Shown here: positions 1 through 11,502 of the stretch, one piece after another
Numbering within the stretch: the first letter of the stretch is position 1
How the letters are laid out: every line of letters starts with the position of its first letter
DNA from: Oscheius tipulae
Lineage: Eukaryota > Nematoda > Chromadorea > Rhabditida > Rhabditidae
DNA: 64,000 nucleotides
Reading direction: 5' to 3'
Assembly (NCBI GenBank): GCA_037178975.1
Contig: JASJZH010000001.1
Location: 3,162,001 to 3,226,000 of the forward strand
The notes under the pieces: generated by a model
What the model was told of the DNA's origin: nothing
Databases searched by the model: none
Seen by the model: only the letters and a program-made list of their open reading frames with translations
Made by a program: the position numbers and the translations under genes

Positions 1-66
1 ATTTGACATAAAATGACTTATTAGCATTTTTGGGTATTCGTGTTGATAGGCGCGGACATCGTGACA

Positions 67-85
67 GACGGACGGACGGACGGAC
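67..85. repeat. GACG tetranucleotide microsatellite
   Basis: Short perfect run of the tetranucleotide GACG, about four and three quarter units. No gene overlaps it that I can support. Confidence 0.8.
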
Positions 86-149
86 ACCACTACACTTTAG
101 TAAAGGAAGATCCTTCTCCGTTCTGAGTCAGAGATGGACATATTTCATA

Positions 150-432
150 GCTGTTGACACATACCAATAAATGTCTCACGAGCTGGCTGTAAACCCGTCA
201 AAGTTGTGGATTCTTCGGCCGTCTCAAAGCAGAGAAAACGCTGAAAGTCGAGGATTTCCTCTTCGACTGCCTGTTCATGTGTCTTCGACGAGGAAGAATA
301 ATTGCCAACTACTTATCAAAGTAAACACCAGACTGCCACACTTCTGAACCGTTGACAACAGATGCCAACAAATATCTCATGAGTTGGCTCTAGGACAATC
401 AGAGTAGCAAACTCATCTGTGTCTCAAAATAG
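150..432. repeat. Diverged direct repeat pair
   Basis: Two copies of a roughly 80-base unit start near 150 and 348. Both contain TTGACA, then a CCAAYAAATRTCTCAYGAG-type core, then TGGCT, and both end in GTCTCAAA followed by a purine-rich stretch. The copies differ by substitutions and small indels, so the duplication is old. No coding role is evident. Confidence 0.5.
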
Positions 433-654
433 TGACAAACAATACTGTGTTGGGGAACGCTCTTCTTGTCTATCTGGCTGAGGAACCTGAAGGAACCGCG
501 GAAACGCTGTCCTCGACTTCACCTTTGTCTCATCGAAGTTGTCAGAAATATGACTGTAAGTCTCCTCTCCGAAAGTCAAATTCATTCACTCACTGATCTC
601 CATTCAACATTGAAACCACTTGTACTACCAGCTCCCAACATTTACAGCTCCCAG

Positions 655-1150
655 ACAGCTCTTACTCACCCTCTGACCAACGCCCTTTCTATGAACTGAC
701 ATCACTTCTGCCCCCGAACCGTCCACGCCCATGGATCGTCCCGCAAATAATCACTGCAACTCATGATCTAAACTGGCCTGTTATGCTTATTTGGTGCTGC
801 TCTCACTGGCCGTCTTGGCTCTCTGTGTCTACATTATCAGCAAACCTGTAAGTAAGAGCAAACTTTGCATCTTGTTAGTGAACTTTTTCCGTAAACTTCT
901 TCAGTCATAACTACTTTGTCGGCATAATGGGTTGTCCTCTGGTCTTGTTTCTCTATTACATGAACTCGATCAAGTCTCTTTGCAGAAGGAACAGGCAGAT
1001 ACACGTGAGTTTTTGACTGGAACATTGCCAAGCTTACATAATTGTTCAGAATATGGAGAGGGAGCAAATCAGCGCCTGGATTTAGCATTTTTCTTTGTCT
1101 CCGACCTAGTAAATTCGTTTTTCAGTCAGCGTGAACCAACAAAAGATTAG
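655..1150 (+). pseudogene. Possible broken gene for a small single-pass membrane protein
   Basis: A splice acceptor near 654 (TTTACAG) opens a Pro/Tyr-rich reading frame. About 110 bases on, the best protein-like signal moves to a different frame: a hydrophobic stretch containing LVLLSLAVLALCVYII, ending SKP directly before a good donor (GTAAGT, 849). Small exons follow from about 986 (KEQADT) and 1051, and the frame closes at 1150. The hydrophobic frame has a TGA just upstream and no usable start, so a one-base indel or an unseen splice is needed. No family is recognised. It could be a pseudogene, an assembly error, or chance. Confidence 0.3.
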
Positions 1151-1511
1151 ACGATTATAGTACATCTGGTCACGGCTGGAAATCTTAATGGAACAGTTTA
1201 CTCAGCTTTACTGCTTGGCCTTGTCTGACTTCTTTGGAGGAGGACCGGTAGCAGCAGGGACGTTGTGTGAGACAACATGGAGAACGAGGTGGCACTGAAA
1301 GTCTTGAAAATTAGGAAGGAACCTTGGCCTCTTTGTCGAACGGCCCGTGAATTACGAACCGTGGGAAACCAATGCAGTTCTCTCTTCTAACCGTGGCTTT
1401 GCTTGCAAATCACGCTGATTTTGAGAAGGATAACTACCTTTTGAACTGGAAAAACGCGATTTACCATAAACATTATGTGCCTTTTAATTAGGAAGCAGCC
1501 ATGCTTACAAT

Positions 1512-1860
1512 GTGATCAGGCTCTTTGCTTTTCGATGTCTTTTTTGTCCGGCTCTTGATTTGAGACGACCTTCTTCTCTGGCTCTTCTTCCTCGAAGATT
1601 ACGGTAGTGCCGCTGACAAGTGCATGATTCCTATTCCACAGAAAAAGTACAAAATGTAGCCCGTTGTCACTGCAATTCATTACTTATCAATAGAAAAAGA
1701 CATACCGCCCAGAATGTTGTTGCAGGCTAGAAACCAGAAGGAACGGACCAGGATGAGAAAAGCATGGTCGACGACAGTCAGTAAGTCGTTCTTCTGATGA
1801 ACAGATCAATAATAGCAGGCGACGGGTGTCTACCAAGAGACGGGCATCGGAGACTCGATT
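1512..1860 (-). CDS. Unresolved C-terminal exons of an unknown protein
   Basis: On the minus strand an exon of about 1512-1660 starts after an ATTGCAG acceptor, reads DNGLHFVLFLWNRNHALVSG and ends in a strongly acidic then basic tail (EEEEPEKK ... DIEKQRA) before a stop. An upstream exon (to about 1860) is open in the matching phase and is joined through a GTATGT donor. I recognise no family and cannot find the start. Other frames of the upstream exon are also open, so its frame is uncertain. Confidence 0.3.
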
Positions 1861-2153
1861 GATTATTGGCGAGACGGAAGTTGAAAATATTTAAAAGACA
1901 GACGAAGACAAGTGTCAATAGACGACGAACATATTGGAATTGCGAGTTCCATAGGAATGAAACGGACTAAGCTTCGTTTAAGCAGTTAGCAGCTAGATAG
2001 AAAGCTACGCCAAAAGTCGGAGCTCGGAAAGAAGTCGCTAACCTCTAGTGATCAAAAGTCGTGAATACCCTACCCTGCAACGGCTAAAAAAGCGGCAAAA
2101 ACGGGATAGCTTAATGTTAACAGAAAAAAAAAGTGGAAAACAAAATATACAGC

Positions 2154-5100
2154 TTATAGGTAAAAAAGCTTATCACGAAGAGATTCGTCCACTTCCATGT
2201 GGATCGACTGGGCGACGAGGAATGCTAGTTTGTGGGAGTACTGGCAGAGACTCGGGACACGAACAGTTCCTTGCCAGTTGTAGTAGAGGTGGCAGAGTTT
2301 GAAGGCGAGCTTCTGCTGCTGATCGGGAGTGAGGCCGGTGTTGTCGAAGATCACGTTGTAGCAGACTAAAAACATGTATCGGAAGACAGAAAACTTACCA
2401 GGAGTGACGGTTCCCTGGTTGACAAACTGCGGGACCAGGTAGAAGTCATAGCGCTCCGGTCTCGTTACACAGTCGTCGACAACGGTTCCAGGAGTAGGAT
2501 TCTCCAACTTGTCGCCGGAGCGTCTGAAGACGCGCATGTTGACCTTTTTTGTGACGATGGTGAACGAGAGCTTGATTTCTCCGGTCAGACCGGCCTTCTT
2601 GACGACATCTTGGCAAGCTTCTTTAACAAGATTGACCTCCTGGTTTCGGATGTAAGGGATTTGGCCGTCACCAGCGCCATCTAAAGATTATTGAAGGCTG
2701 AGTAAATGAAACAAACCTCGGTAGAGGAAGACGCGCTCGGGAAGAGTTCCGTTGTTGGTCGTGAAGTACTTGCGGAGAGCCTTGCGGATGAAGTGAGTCA
2801 AGTTGTTTCCAAGCTCCGTAGGGTTGTCATGAGGTCTGGTCTGACTGTAGAATTGCGTGTAGTCGTCGTTGTAGGTCGAGACGCAGGCGCCGATCGTTTT
2901 TCCACGCATGCTGAACCATCAGTTATAAAGAAGGAAACACTAGAGACTAACGTGGAGTCGTTGTACAGGTCGTAACCGACCAACATGCATTTCCTCAGAG
3001 GCAAGTTAACCTGAAACGATTGTTAATCAAAGAAATTAGTCAGCGACTAGCCTTCCAAAGTGCTCCACCCATCTTGCAGTTGATCTGGAGCAGAATCTTC
3101 AAGACGATGCTGTCGAAGTTTTTGTTCTCTCCGCCAGAAGATCCCGATCCAACAAGAGTCTTCATTAGGACACATTGGCTAGGGACAGGCTGTCCACCAT
3201 TGTTGACAGTGCAAAGCATCTTCTTGAGCGTGTCGTAGCGGGTCTTATTATCATCTGCCAGCCTGAAGCAATTGGAATAGCCCTAAGCTCTGAAGCACTT
3301 ACAGAATGACGATCATGTGGATCTCATGTCCTTTGGCTTGATCAAGGGCGGTCTTGACTGCTCTGATGTAGTCCTGGACCGTGGTTCCAGTAACCGATGC
3401 ACACATGGGATCGCCAATGGTCATGCTGAGGGTCCTTCCAAGCTCCTGGAACTTCATAGCCAACTTCTGGGCCGCGGAGACGTTGGTCGGGTTGGAAGGG
3501 CAAACGAGGATCCAGTTCCTCATATCTTTGGAGAGAAAGTTTCCATTGCGCTAAAAGCACGCATATTGACAAAATCAACGACTCATACCTTGCACTCCCT
3601 GGCCCATTCAGCTTTGATACCGACGAAACCAGTAGGATTTTTTCCGACGAGTCGCTCTCCCGGGAAAACTCGAGACTTGAGATGAACGAGGTCATGTCCG
3701 AGTTGAAGCTGCCAGGCTTCAAGCAGATTGCTACACGTCTCGTTGGTATTGATGGCGTGGACGAACTGGCCAGTAGATTGGTAACGAGCGTTGGGGTCGA
3801 GTCTCGTGTGTTGGCTCAGAGCCCGCATCAGACGAAAGTCTTTGCGCATGTCGTCGGTCAAACCTCAAATAGCTCGTGAATGGCGAACAACAGAAAGCAT
3901 ACCTGTCGGCTGACAGAACTCCGGGATGAGATAGGTTTGCTGGGGAGGCTCTCCAGGCTGCTTGGGCTTTCCCTCGCTGATGATGATCGGCTGATTGTGC
4001 TTGGTGACTTCGAGGTTGTACTGCTGCTTGTAGTAATCTGCCAAGGAAATCATCGTACCATCAGCTTTCTTGAACTCGGAGTCTGGAGTCATGTCCCACG
4101 CCTGAATATCAAACCAAGTCCCAACATGGGAAGAGTGAACTAACCACGCTGGTGCAGCGATGGAGCTTGTTGTTGTAGTGAGTCACAATAGAAGTGCCTT
4201 GGAACATCTCGAGAAACTTGTGCTGCATCCTCTCTATATTCTGACCAGCACGGTCGAACTCCTTGTACATGATATTGAGCAGGTTGTCGGTTCTGAGGAC
4301 CTTGAAGCGATTTTCGATACAGAGCATCAATCCACCTTCATAGACGCGGATGGCAGTTTCGTAGCCAGGCCAGACCGACAAGCCGTACTGGCTAATGTTA
4401 GTTCCCTGATAAACTTGATGTAAATTGAAATAGGACTAGCTAACCATGGAAGGATTGAAGTAGTTTCTTCCCATCTGCTTGAAGCCGATCTGGTCGAGGC
4501 AACGACGAAGGACGATATTGTAACAGTTGATGGCCTGGGCGTCGTTGTGTCCAAAGCGGACGCTATTCTAAACAAGCGTTGATCTTGAGAAACAAGTGGA
4601 ATCATACCTTAAAACGGACGGAGACAGCCTCTCCAGTAATCGGGTGCCTAGCCTCCAGGATCTGTTCTCTCGACCACTCCTCCGTCAAGTAAAGAATCAT
4701 TCCGTCGAAGATGAACTTATCGCCTATCTCGGACATGATAGACGGTTGAGAGAGGATCTGCTGACGGATCGATTTGGAGTCGACGTCGGGCTAGAAAAAT
4801 ATAGTATTGCAGAGATTGAGAACGATTAGAATTACCACGAAAACAGTGTGGTACTGGTAGATGGTAAAATGCTCGTTGGTGTTGAGGGGCACAAAATTGG
4901 CCATGCACTCGACTGACTCACCAGAGGTCCCTAGAATAGGCGCATAAGAAGAAGTTTGAACAAATTGGTTTACCTCTCTTGTCGAAGTTTTCCGGACGGG
5001 TGAATAGGTCGGCATGGATGGTACCGATCAAATCCCTGCTGTTGCCACTTCCACTGCCGCCACTTCCTCCTCCGCGAATGCCGCCACGATTCTGAAAATA
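2154..5100 (-). CDS. prg-1: Piwi-clade Argonaute (PRG-1-like)
   Basis: Argonaute of the Piwi subfamily, expected to bind piRNAs (21U-RNAs in Caenorhabditis) and silence transposons in the germline. The N-terminal exon is Gly/Arg-rich (NRGGIRGGGSGG), as in Piwi proteins that bind Tudor domains. Then come the N and PAZ domains (about 4.6 to 3.6 kb) and the PIWI domain. The slicer triad is complete: Asp in GYDLYND, Asp in FLYRDGAGDG (split by an intron near 2718), and His in CQYSHKLAF. The protein ends in FYL, as Piwi proteins do. About ten exons are separated by short introns. The first coding exon is unresolved: an ATG at 5144 would need a GC donor, and an ATG at about 5349 would give a one-codon exon. 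Paralogue status (PRG-1 or PRG-2) cannot be told. Confidence 0.9.
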
Positions 5101-5524
5101 ACCACAATAAGGACGAGAAAATCACGTCAAATCGCTCTGCTCATACAGAGCTCTCCTTTGATTTTTAGGCAAGCAAACGCACACAATTACATAAATTGTG
5201 CCTAGAATTTCAATCGGTAACAAGCAAGTAGGCCTCAAATTTTTAATCAAAAACGATAGGTATTTTCTCAATAAAATGTTTCTATATCATTTTGCTAACA
5301 TAATTTTCATCAGGACTCTGTAACAAACAAAAATGATTAAAAAATACCATGTTGTTCCTTATTTGCGCTTGGAGCGTACGCCTTTTGTGAGACAAAAAGT
5401 GACTGAATGAAAAGATTTTAGGCAAAGGTAAAAGAAAAATGTTTAGAGTATTGCATTCGTGTCGAGACCCATAGGTCCCGTGACAAAAGTGGGTGTGGAC
5501 AATTTTGGCAGAATTTGAACTCAC
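5101..5524. other. Upstream region of the Piwi gene
   Basis: AT-rich, no supported gene. It should hold the promoter and the missing first exon of the Piwi gene. Candidate start codons on the minus strand are at 5144 and about 5349. Confidence 0.4.
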
Positions 5525-5903
5525 ATGTATTCCAATTTTCGAAAGCTGGAGAGATTGACTTTCAAAGTTTCGGTTGAATTCTGCTCTACGTGTTTAGCAC
5601 AAAAAGCATTGAATTGTAAAGAAGACTCTGTGTATAATGATGCCTTCATATACGAAAAAGAGTATAGAAGTCAGAAAGATCAGGCACTCGAACAACTACT
5701 CTAGAAAATGTACTCGAATGGTAGTATTCGACCCTAGGTAAGCAAACTGAGACAAGCAGTGCTCATGGTTTTCAGTTTGTAAAGAATGCGATGGAGGTAC
5801 TGATCTCGATGAAAAAGGCTTCCTCTTTGTCCATGTAACAGTGTCAATGGATTTCGGTACAGGAACGGATACCGTAATTCTGAGCAGCAAAGTGTCTGAG
5901 TGA
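5525..5903 (+). CDS. Possible small CxxC protein, two exons
   Basis: An ATG at 5525 opens a frame beginning MYSNFRKLERLTFKVSVEFC with a CSTC pair. A donor near 5684 (AGAA|GTCAG) joins in phase to an exon starting at 5776 after TTTTCAG, which carries CKECDGG and ends at TGA 5901-5903. The product would be about 95 residues with two CxxC-type pairs, possibly a small zinc-binding module. The donor is weak, and the first exon would otherwise end at a TAG at 5702. No family is recognised. The protein-like composition of both exons is the main support. Confidence 0.35.
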
Positions 5904-6482
5904 GAGTTCCTACCCGTCCGACGGTGATCTAAAGTCTATCCAGTCTTGTTTTCCTCTTCGAGGAGGACACTTCAGCTGCCCAGATCCAAGCCAAACTGGC
6001 TGTATCCGAGCATGAGAAGTCAAAAAGTGTGGGCTGTCGACTAAGGACAGAACAGCCACGGTTCGACCTTCTCGACACCAAACTACTGTCAAGAAATAAA
6101 AAAAATACTACGGCTACAGTCGATAGTTTTTGAAAGATAGTCGAAAACTACAGAGGGACATCGCGCTCAGTTTCCATGTCAGAAAGACAGACTAGGAAAT
6201 GAATCCATCGCATTTTTCTGATCAAGAGCTTCGAAATCAGACCAAACATGATCTTTTTTTATGGGAAAAGTTATAGATTTGGACGAGGACTCTCAAACTT
6301 CTTCAGCTTCGAAGTGTGAAACATTCAAAGCACAGAGATCTTCTAGCGACCTTGTAGACTAGAGAGTGCACTAAAACTGTCATCTAGCATCTGTCATTTC
6401 GTTGTTCCAGGGGTCGATGATAAGCGGCAACGATTTCTGACCAGACAATGATGATAATGATACGGAGCGCCAGTCTGTTCCA
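5904..6482. other. Intergenic, upstream of the UGT gene
   Basis: No supported gene. Short open frames on both strands lack family features. The last 60 bases before 6483 should be the 5' leader of the UDP-glycosyltransferase gene. Confidence 0.5.
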
Positions 6483-8366
6483 ATGCGTCTGCTCGTCTTG
6501 CTCGTCTGTCTATTCCCAAATGTCTTTTCTTACAAAATTCTCTTCTTTTCCCCGACTATCAGTCGAAGTCACATGATCAGCAATGGTCGTTATGCCGACG
6601 AGTTAGCCAAGGCCGGTCACGATGTGGTCATTTTCGAGCCCGACTGGCTGAACATCGTCGAGAAAGTTCAGTCGGCCAAGGTGGCCAAAAGATGGACCAT
6701 GAAGGGCTTCTCATCGGCTCTCCACGATGTTCTTTCCAGTGAGTCTTAAATTCTTTGAGCTGTAGAGAGAAAATTCAGGTTTCTCCAATGACATCTTTGC
6801 CGAGGATGATATTTGGGAGATTTCAAAAGGAATCATCAAGTATAATGAGGCCTGCAATGGATTCTGTAGACGTATGACCCGATCACTGTTATGGGAAGAG
6901 TTGATTCAGAAGTTCTGGACAATGAGGAGATCATGGAAAAACTTCGAAGCTACAATTTCGACGCCTTCTTCGGGGAACAGATCCACCTCTGCGGTCAAGG
7001 ATTAGCTGTCCGATTGGGCATTAAGACTCACTTTTGGATACAGAGGTGTGTCTCTATTTAAGATCAATAATGGTATCAGCTGTCCAATCTTCGAATACAC
7101 CTCCTGGTACACTGGTCAACCGGCTCCGTTGAGCTACATTCCGGCCCATGGAATCGATGTCGATCCGAGAATATCGTATCTCGACAGGGCCTACAATCTT
7201 TACTACGGTCTGGTTGGGTTCTTTGTCGGATACTGGACTCACACAGCCACTGCACAGGTCTTCTGGGACAAGTATGGGTGAGTTTTGACTCGGAAACCTG
7301 AAAAATCCGACTGTTTTAGGAACGACTTCCCTCATGTGGGCAGGATTGCCTCAGATTCCGATATTGTATTCATTACAACCGATGAGTTTATCGATATCCC
7401 CAGACCCATTTTGCCGAATATGATAAATACAGGAGGATTGGGTATTGCGGAAGCTGCTAACAGACCTCTGGGAGAAGTATTTGAAAGCGAGATGGAGAAG
7501 GGGGAGAAGGGAGTCATCTACTTCTCACTGGGAACTATTGTCAACTCGACGAAACTTCCAGAAGTCATGGAGGCTGTCGTGACCCTTGCCAAGGTTGGGT
7601 TTAACTGACTCAAAATCATCGTCTATAAGCCAACAGACTGGTTACCAGGCTCACAATCTTTTTCAGGCCTTTCCCTCATACCACTTCATCGCCCGAGCCG
7701 AACAGGAAGATACCTATTCCCGCGAAATTGCCTCCAAGATTCCCAACCTCTCCGTACACAGTTGGATTCCTCAAGCGGCTCTCCTTCGTCATCCACGGCT
7801 CCAACTCTTCATTGCTCACGCTGGATACAATGGAATCATAGAATCAGCCCGAGCTGGAGTTCCACTCGTGACTCTGCCCTTCTTTTTTGATCAGCCAAAG
7901 TGAGTTCTCAATCACTATACTGAGGGAAAGAGACGTTTAGGAACAGTCGAGCCGTGGAACTAAACGGCTGGGGTATCCATGTGCCCAGGAATTCGATCAA
8001 GTTCGATCAGCAGAGAATAGTGAGAGCTGTCCGTGAAATTCTGGGGAACGACAAGTGAGAACCCTTCGTCTCTGTTCAGAAAAGAGTAACTCCAGATACA
8101 AGAAGGCGGCTCTCCGAATGCAGCGTCTCATAACCGAAAAGCCTTTCAATGCCACCGAGAGACTGGTCAAAACAACCGAGTTTGTTCTGAACAACGGCGG
8201 AGTCAAAGAGCTTCTAATCGAAGGACGATCCTATTCCATCACCCACATGTACAATCTCGATATTATCATTCCTCTTGTTGCTCTCGTTTTTTTCTTCCTG
8301 TACGGTTCGACACGTTTATTGGTCAGTCTCCACTGTCAGGGAAGACGAAAGCAAAAAGTCAATTGA
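6483..8366 (+). CDS. UDP-glycosyltransferase (nematode UGT)
   Basis: Membrane-bound ER-lumen glycosyltransferase that should move a sugar from a UDP-sugar to small lipophilic acceptors (detoxification). An N-terminal signal peptide (MRLLVLLVCLFPNVFS) is followed by the acceptor domain with SRSHMISNGRYADEL, carrying the conserved SH. The C-terminal donor domain has the UGT signature: HSWIPQAALLRHPR, then AHAGYNGIIESARAGVPLV, then FFFDQPKN. A transmembrane helix near the end (IIIPLVALVFFFLYG) precedes a basic cytosolic tail (GRRKQKVN), typical of type I UGTs. At least seven exons. Two introns are only 38 and 34 bases (near 6872 and 7049), and the frame is maintained across all. Many nematode UGT paralogues exist, so no specific symbol is given. 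Confidence 0.92.
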
Positions 8367-9794
8367 TCGAGCTCAATGAATGAAGGTGATTACCTCTTCC
8401 AGAAAATTAGCTAGTATTCAGAGAGGAAGTTCAAAGAAGTCAACACTCTACGTGAACGATTATGAAAAGGTCATAGCACTTCTTGGCTGCTCTCCCACGT
8501 TAATCATTGTGCTTGTCGCTGATGTTTCACGCTTAGATGTTCCGGTAGTGAATTGGCCTACCTCAAAAGAACAAAGAGACAATCTTCCGATACCGTCTGA
8601 AGTTTCACTTGCCTTCGGAATGAGTCAACCATAGGTTTCCAAGATTATTGACAACAATCTTCACGCTATTTACTCGCAAATCTCCTCAAGTGCTCTGATT
8701 TTCGACCACCCACCAGCAGATTGTGAACACAGTTGTGTTCCTAGTTTGAGCCGCATTGTCCGCCCAAATGTCTCGTATTTCACACCCCGTTTTCTGTGTC
8801 AACGCATTCGACTCATCTCATGAATGATTTACTCAGGATCTGCTCGTTCTCTGCTATTTCCTCCTTGATCTACGCCAAATCTAAACAAGTTTTAGTTCTC
8901 TGAGCCATCGTTCCATCTGGTCCTCTGACCGACCAAAAAGAGTCCCCTATGAATTTGCTCATTGTAATCTATCCGCATAATCTGTCCAATTGTCCCGCGC
9001 TCTTCTACGGCTCACCTAGCCTTTGTTTTTGCATCAAAAATAGAACCAGTGTTCAAGAGTTCATTGTTTTTACCTTCGTTTGTGAAGCGTGAGTAAAAAC
9101 AAGTCCTTTTTGAATCACGGAGAGTGTCAAATATAGCCAATCCAGTAACGTTCCCATCCTTTAAGACCTCAATGATTCACATGTTATCCGGACTAGTTCT
9201 TCGATTACTTCCGCTGGGATCTTGATGATGCCGAGTCTCATGAAGAAGTCTTGAAACTGAACTCTTTCTCGCTCCAGCGGGTTTCATCGAAACTCATGGA
9301 AGGAGCCGCAAACGCGAAGATCAGTTCATTGCCCAGTCTGGCACATCTTTCTTTGCATTTGGGGCGAAAGGGTCAGAGATCGAGAAGAAGTAATTAACAC
9401 CTTCTTGGAAATGGTCTGGAGTTTTGAACAAAGGCATGGGTGCTGTTCACTTTGTAGTCACACACAACAAAACGATCATTTCTCAGTTTTGATTTCTCTT
9501 CCTCTTCCGCCCTTTTGGAAAGTATACAGATTGGGTGTTTCTGAATCTTTCGGACTCTTCGAATCGCTCTTGTCAGTCTCTTGTCTGACCCCTCTTGACC
9601 TTTCCTTAAGAGTATATGACGCTTTCCGTCACCTTTCTCCTCACTTTATTCCTGAGATTCGATAAACGTCTTGTTGTCCACATCATCGGAAGAATGAAAT
9701 TATTCGAGTCCGCCTCTCGATCTTACGCCTGTTTGCTGTTTTCTCTCTATTCCCCTGCGGCTCCTCTATATTCTCTCGGGTTCAGGTCGAAGAA
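8367..9794. other. Intergenic region with unassigned open frames
   Basis: No gene I can name. Plus-strand frames at 8380-8634 and about 9203-9394 look protein-like. The second has acidic and Leu-rich text such as DYFRWDLDDAESHEEVLKL and follows a possible acceptor (ACTAG). Neither has a clear start or a conserved motif. They may be exons of an unrecognised gene or gene remnants. Confidence 0.35.
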
Positions 9795-11493
9795 ATGTTC
9801 GGGGAGATCTATCAGTCACAACTCTCGAAAATCACTGAAGTTGAAGAAGTATCGTCCCTTCTCTATTTTATCTGTCTGCTGGAACTACTCGGCCTGCTTC
9901 TTTCCTTGATCTGCCTGGCTGTTATTCTTCGTTTGCCGAGGAAGAAGGACGCCTTTCATACCAATCTGAACATTTGTCTCAATTATTACTATATCATCGA
10001 TGTCATTATGGCATTCATTCGATTGATCTACTTGTACAAGCAGTTCACAGACAATGGTGAGTATCCGGAAGAACTTTTCGGGAAGAAGGATGGGTTTTTG
10101 GGATTTGTCCTATTCTTGAGACATAGTTTGTTGTTCCCTACAATGTTTCCAAACATTGTAGAGAAGAACAAAAGCTACAATGTTTTAAAACAGTGTAAAG
10201 TCTGAAAACAAATACTTAGCCTTGTGAAAGTGTTTGAAGACTTGTATTTGGTTTTCTATAGTATAACAGTTAGAGGCCTCTCTAGGCTTTAATCTTTCCC
10301 AACGTTTCGAATTCAGTTCCAATTTCCGTGTCTGCAACTCTGAAGAGAGTCAGGCGGAAGTAGAGTCACTCCTCTCTAATAGTGCTAGTCTCTGCGTCCT
10401 GCTAATAGACTCTTGGTCAAGACGTCCCTCTATGTGTAATTGACCAACTCGCTTGAAAATGCACGACACAAACAGCCCTTATACAGGAAAACAATGTCCG
10501 ATAAGAGATCATTTGACGTAGTCCCCGAAGTTCTTAGAATTTAGCTAAAAAAAAAAGCTGGTAATGCGCTCGAGAAAAGGGCTCGGTGAACCGAAATAAA
10601 CCTTGATTTTTAGTGGACCCGTTCTGGAAACACGTGTTCTGTGAGGCGAGGGTCGTCTTTATTGTGACGACACTGGGAGGAATGACTGTAATTCTGTTGG
10701 AAAGAGGCTGTGCCACCTACTATCTGGGAAGATACGACAAAAAGAGACGTCTCCACATCCCGGTCATCTGTCTTCTCATTCCTAACTTGCTCCTCTTCTC
10801 CTCCTATCCGTATTGGATCAACACTGACAACATCGTCTACAGTGGAGTCATTGCTCTGATTGTGACCACGGTTGCCTTCTCCAGCTACATTTGGCTGGTC
10901 GCTTATAACACGAAGAGATTGAGAACAATGTACGAAGGATTGACAAAGTACTCACTGTCTAATCGGTATCAGATTGACGAAAATGGGCGCGTCTTTCAGG
11001 TGAGTGGGATCTTCAGCAGTCAGTTACGAGCTCGAAGTTTCTTATAGCTCTGTTGCAGACCATTTCCTTTCCGAGAAGAGATAGAGTAGTTTGTTGAATT
11101 CAAAACATGGTTTTCAGATAATGAGAAGTGCCTTCTTTGTGGTCTCACTCCACTTCGCTCTCATCCCTATGTCAATAGCCGGTTCCCATTTTGTATCCAG
11201 TCATCTCTCGAAAGAGCTGTTGCGACAGACCAGTGAATTGCTTCTCTCCACGTAAGTCACTCCTCTCTGGCCAAAAAAACCCCTTCAGCTTGCCTATCCC
11301 AACCATTTTGTGCTTCATCGTGAACACAAAAGAGTGGCGATACGAGGTGCTGAGGTTCTTCTGTAGAGAGAAGACGATAGCCGAAAGAATACCGATTCAG
11401 CCGAGGCAGGGAGATGCCTACTTTGATCATTTAGCGAAGCTCTGGAATATTTCAGTCGAGCCGGAAACGGCGTCTTCTGGGGCTGTTTATTAA
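9795..11493 (+). CDS. Serpentine chemoreceptor, sre-like
   Basis: Seven-transmembrane GPCR of the nematode Sre type, probably a chemosensory receptor. TM1 is in the first exon (YFICLLELLGLLLSLICLAV), followed by a PRKKDAFHTNLNICLNYYYI loop and TM2. The second exon holds TM3 to TM5 and ends with the hallmark intracellular segment LSNRYQIDENGRVFQ, very close to the Sre consensus before TM6. The last exons hold TM6 and TM7 and a charged C-terminal tail. Four exons: about 9795-10054, 10614-10999, 11119-11251 and 11289-11493. The first intron is about 560 bases, long for this region, and carries a perfect palindrome. The assignment to sre rather than a neighbouring family rests on the pre-TM6 motif. 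Confidence 0.8.
10138..10161. repeat. Perfect 24-base palindrome in the sre intron
   Basis: Arms of 11 bases (CTACAATGTTT / AAACATTGTAG) are separated by CC. A third partial copy, CTACAATGTTTT, lies about 14 bases downstream. It lies in the first intron of the sre-like gene and could form a cruciform or RNA hairpin. Function unknown. Confidence 0.8.
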
Positions 11494-11502
11494 AAGGTTC
11501 AT

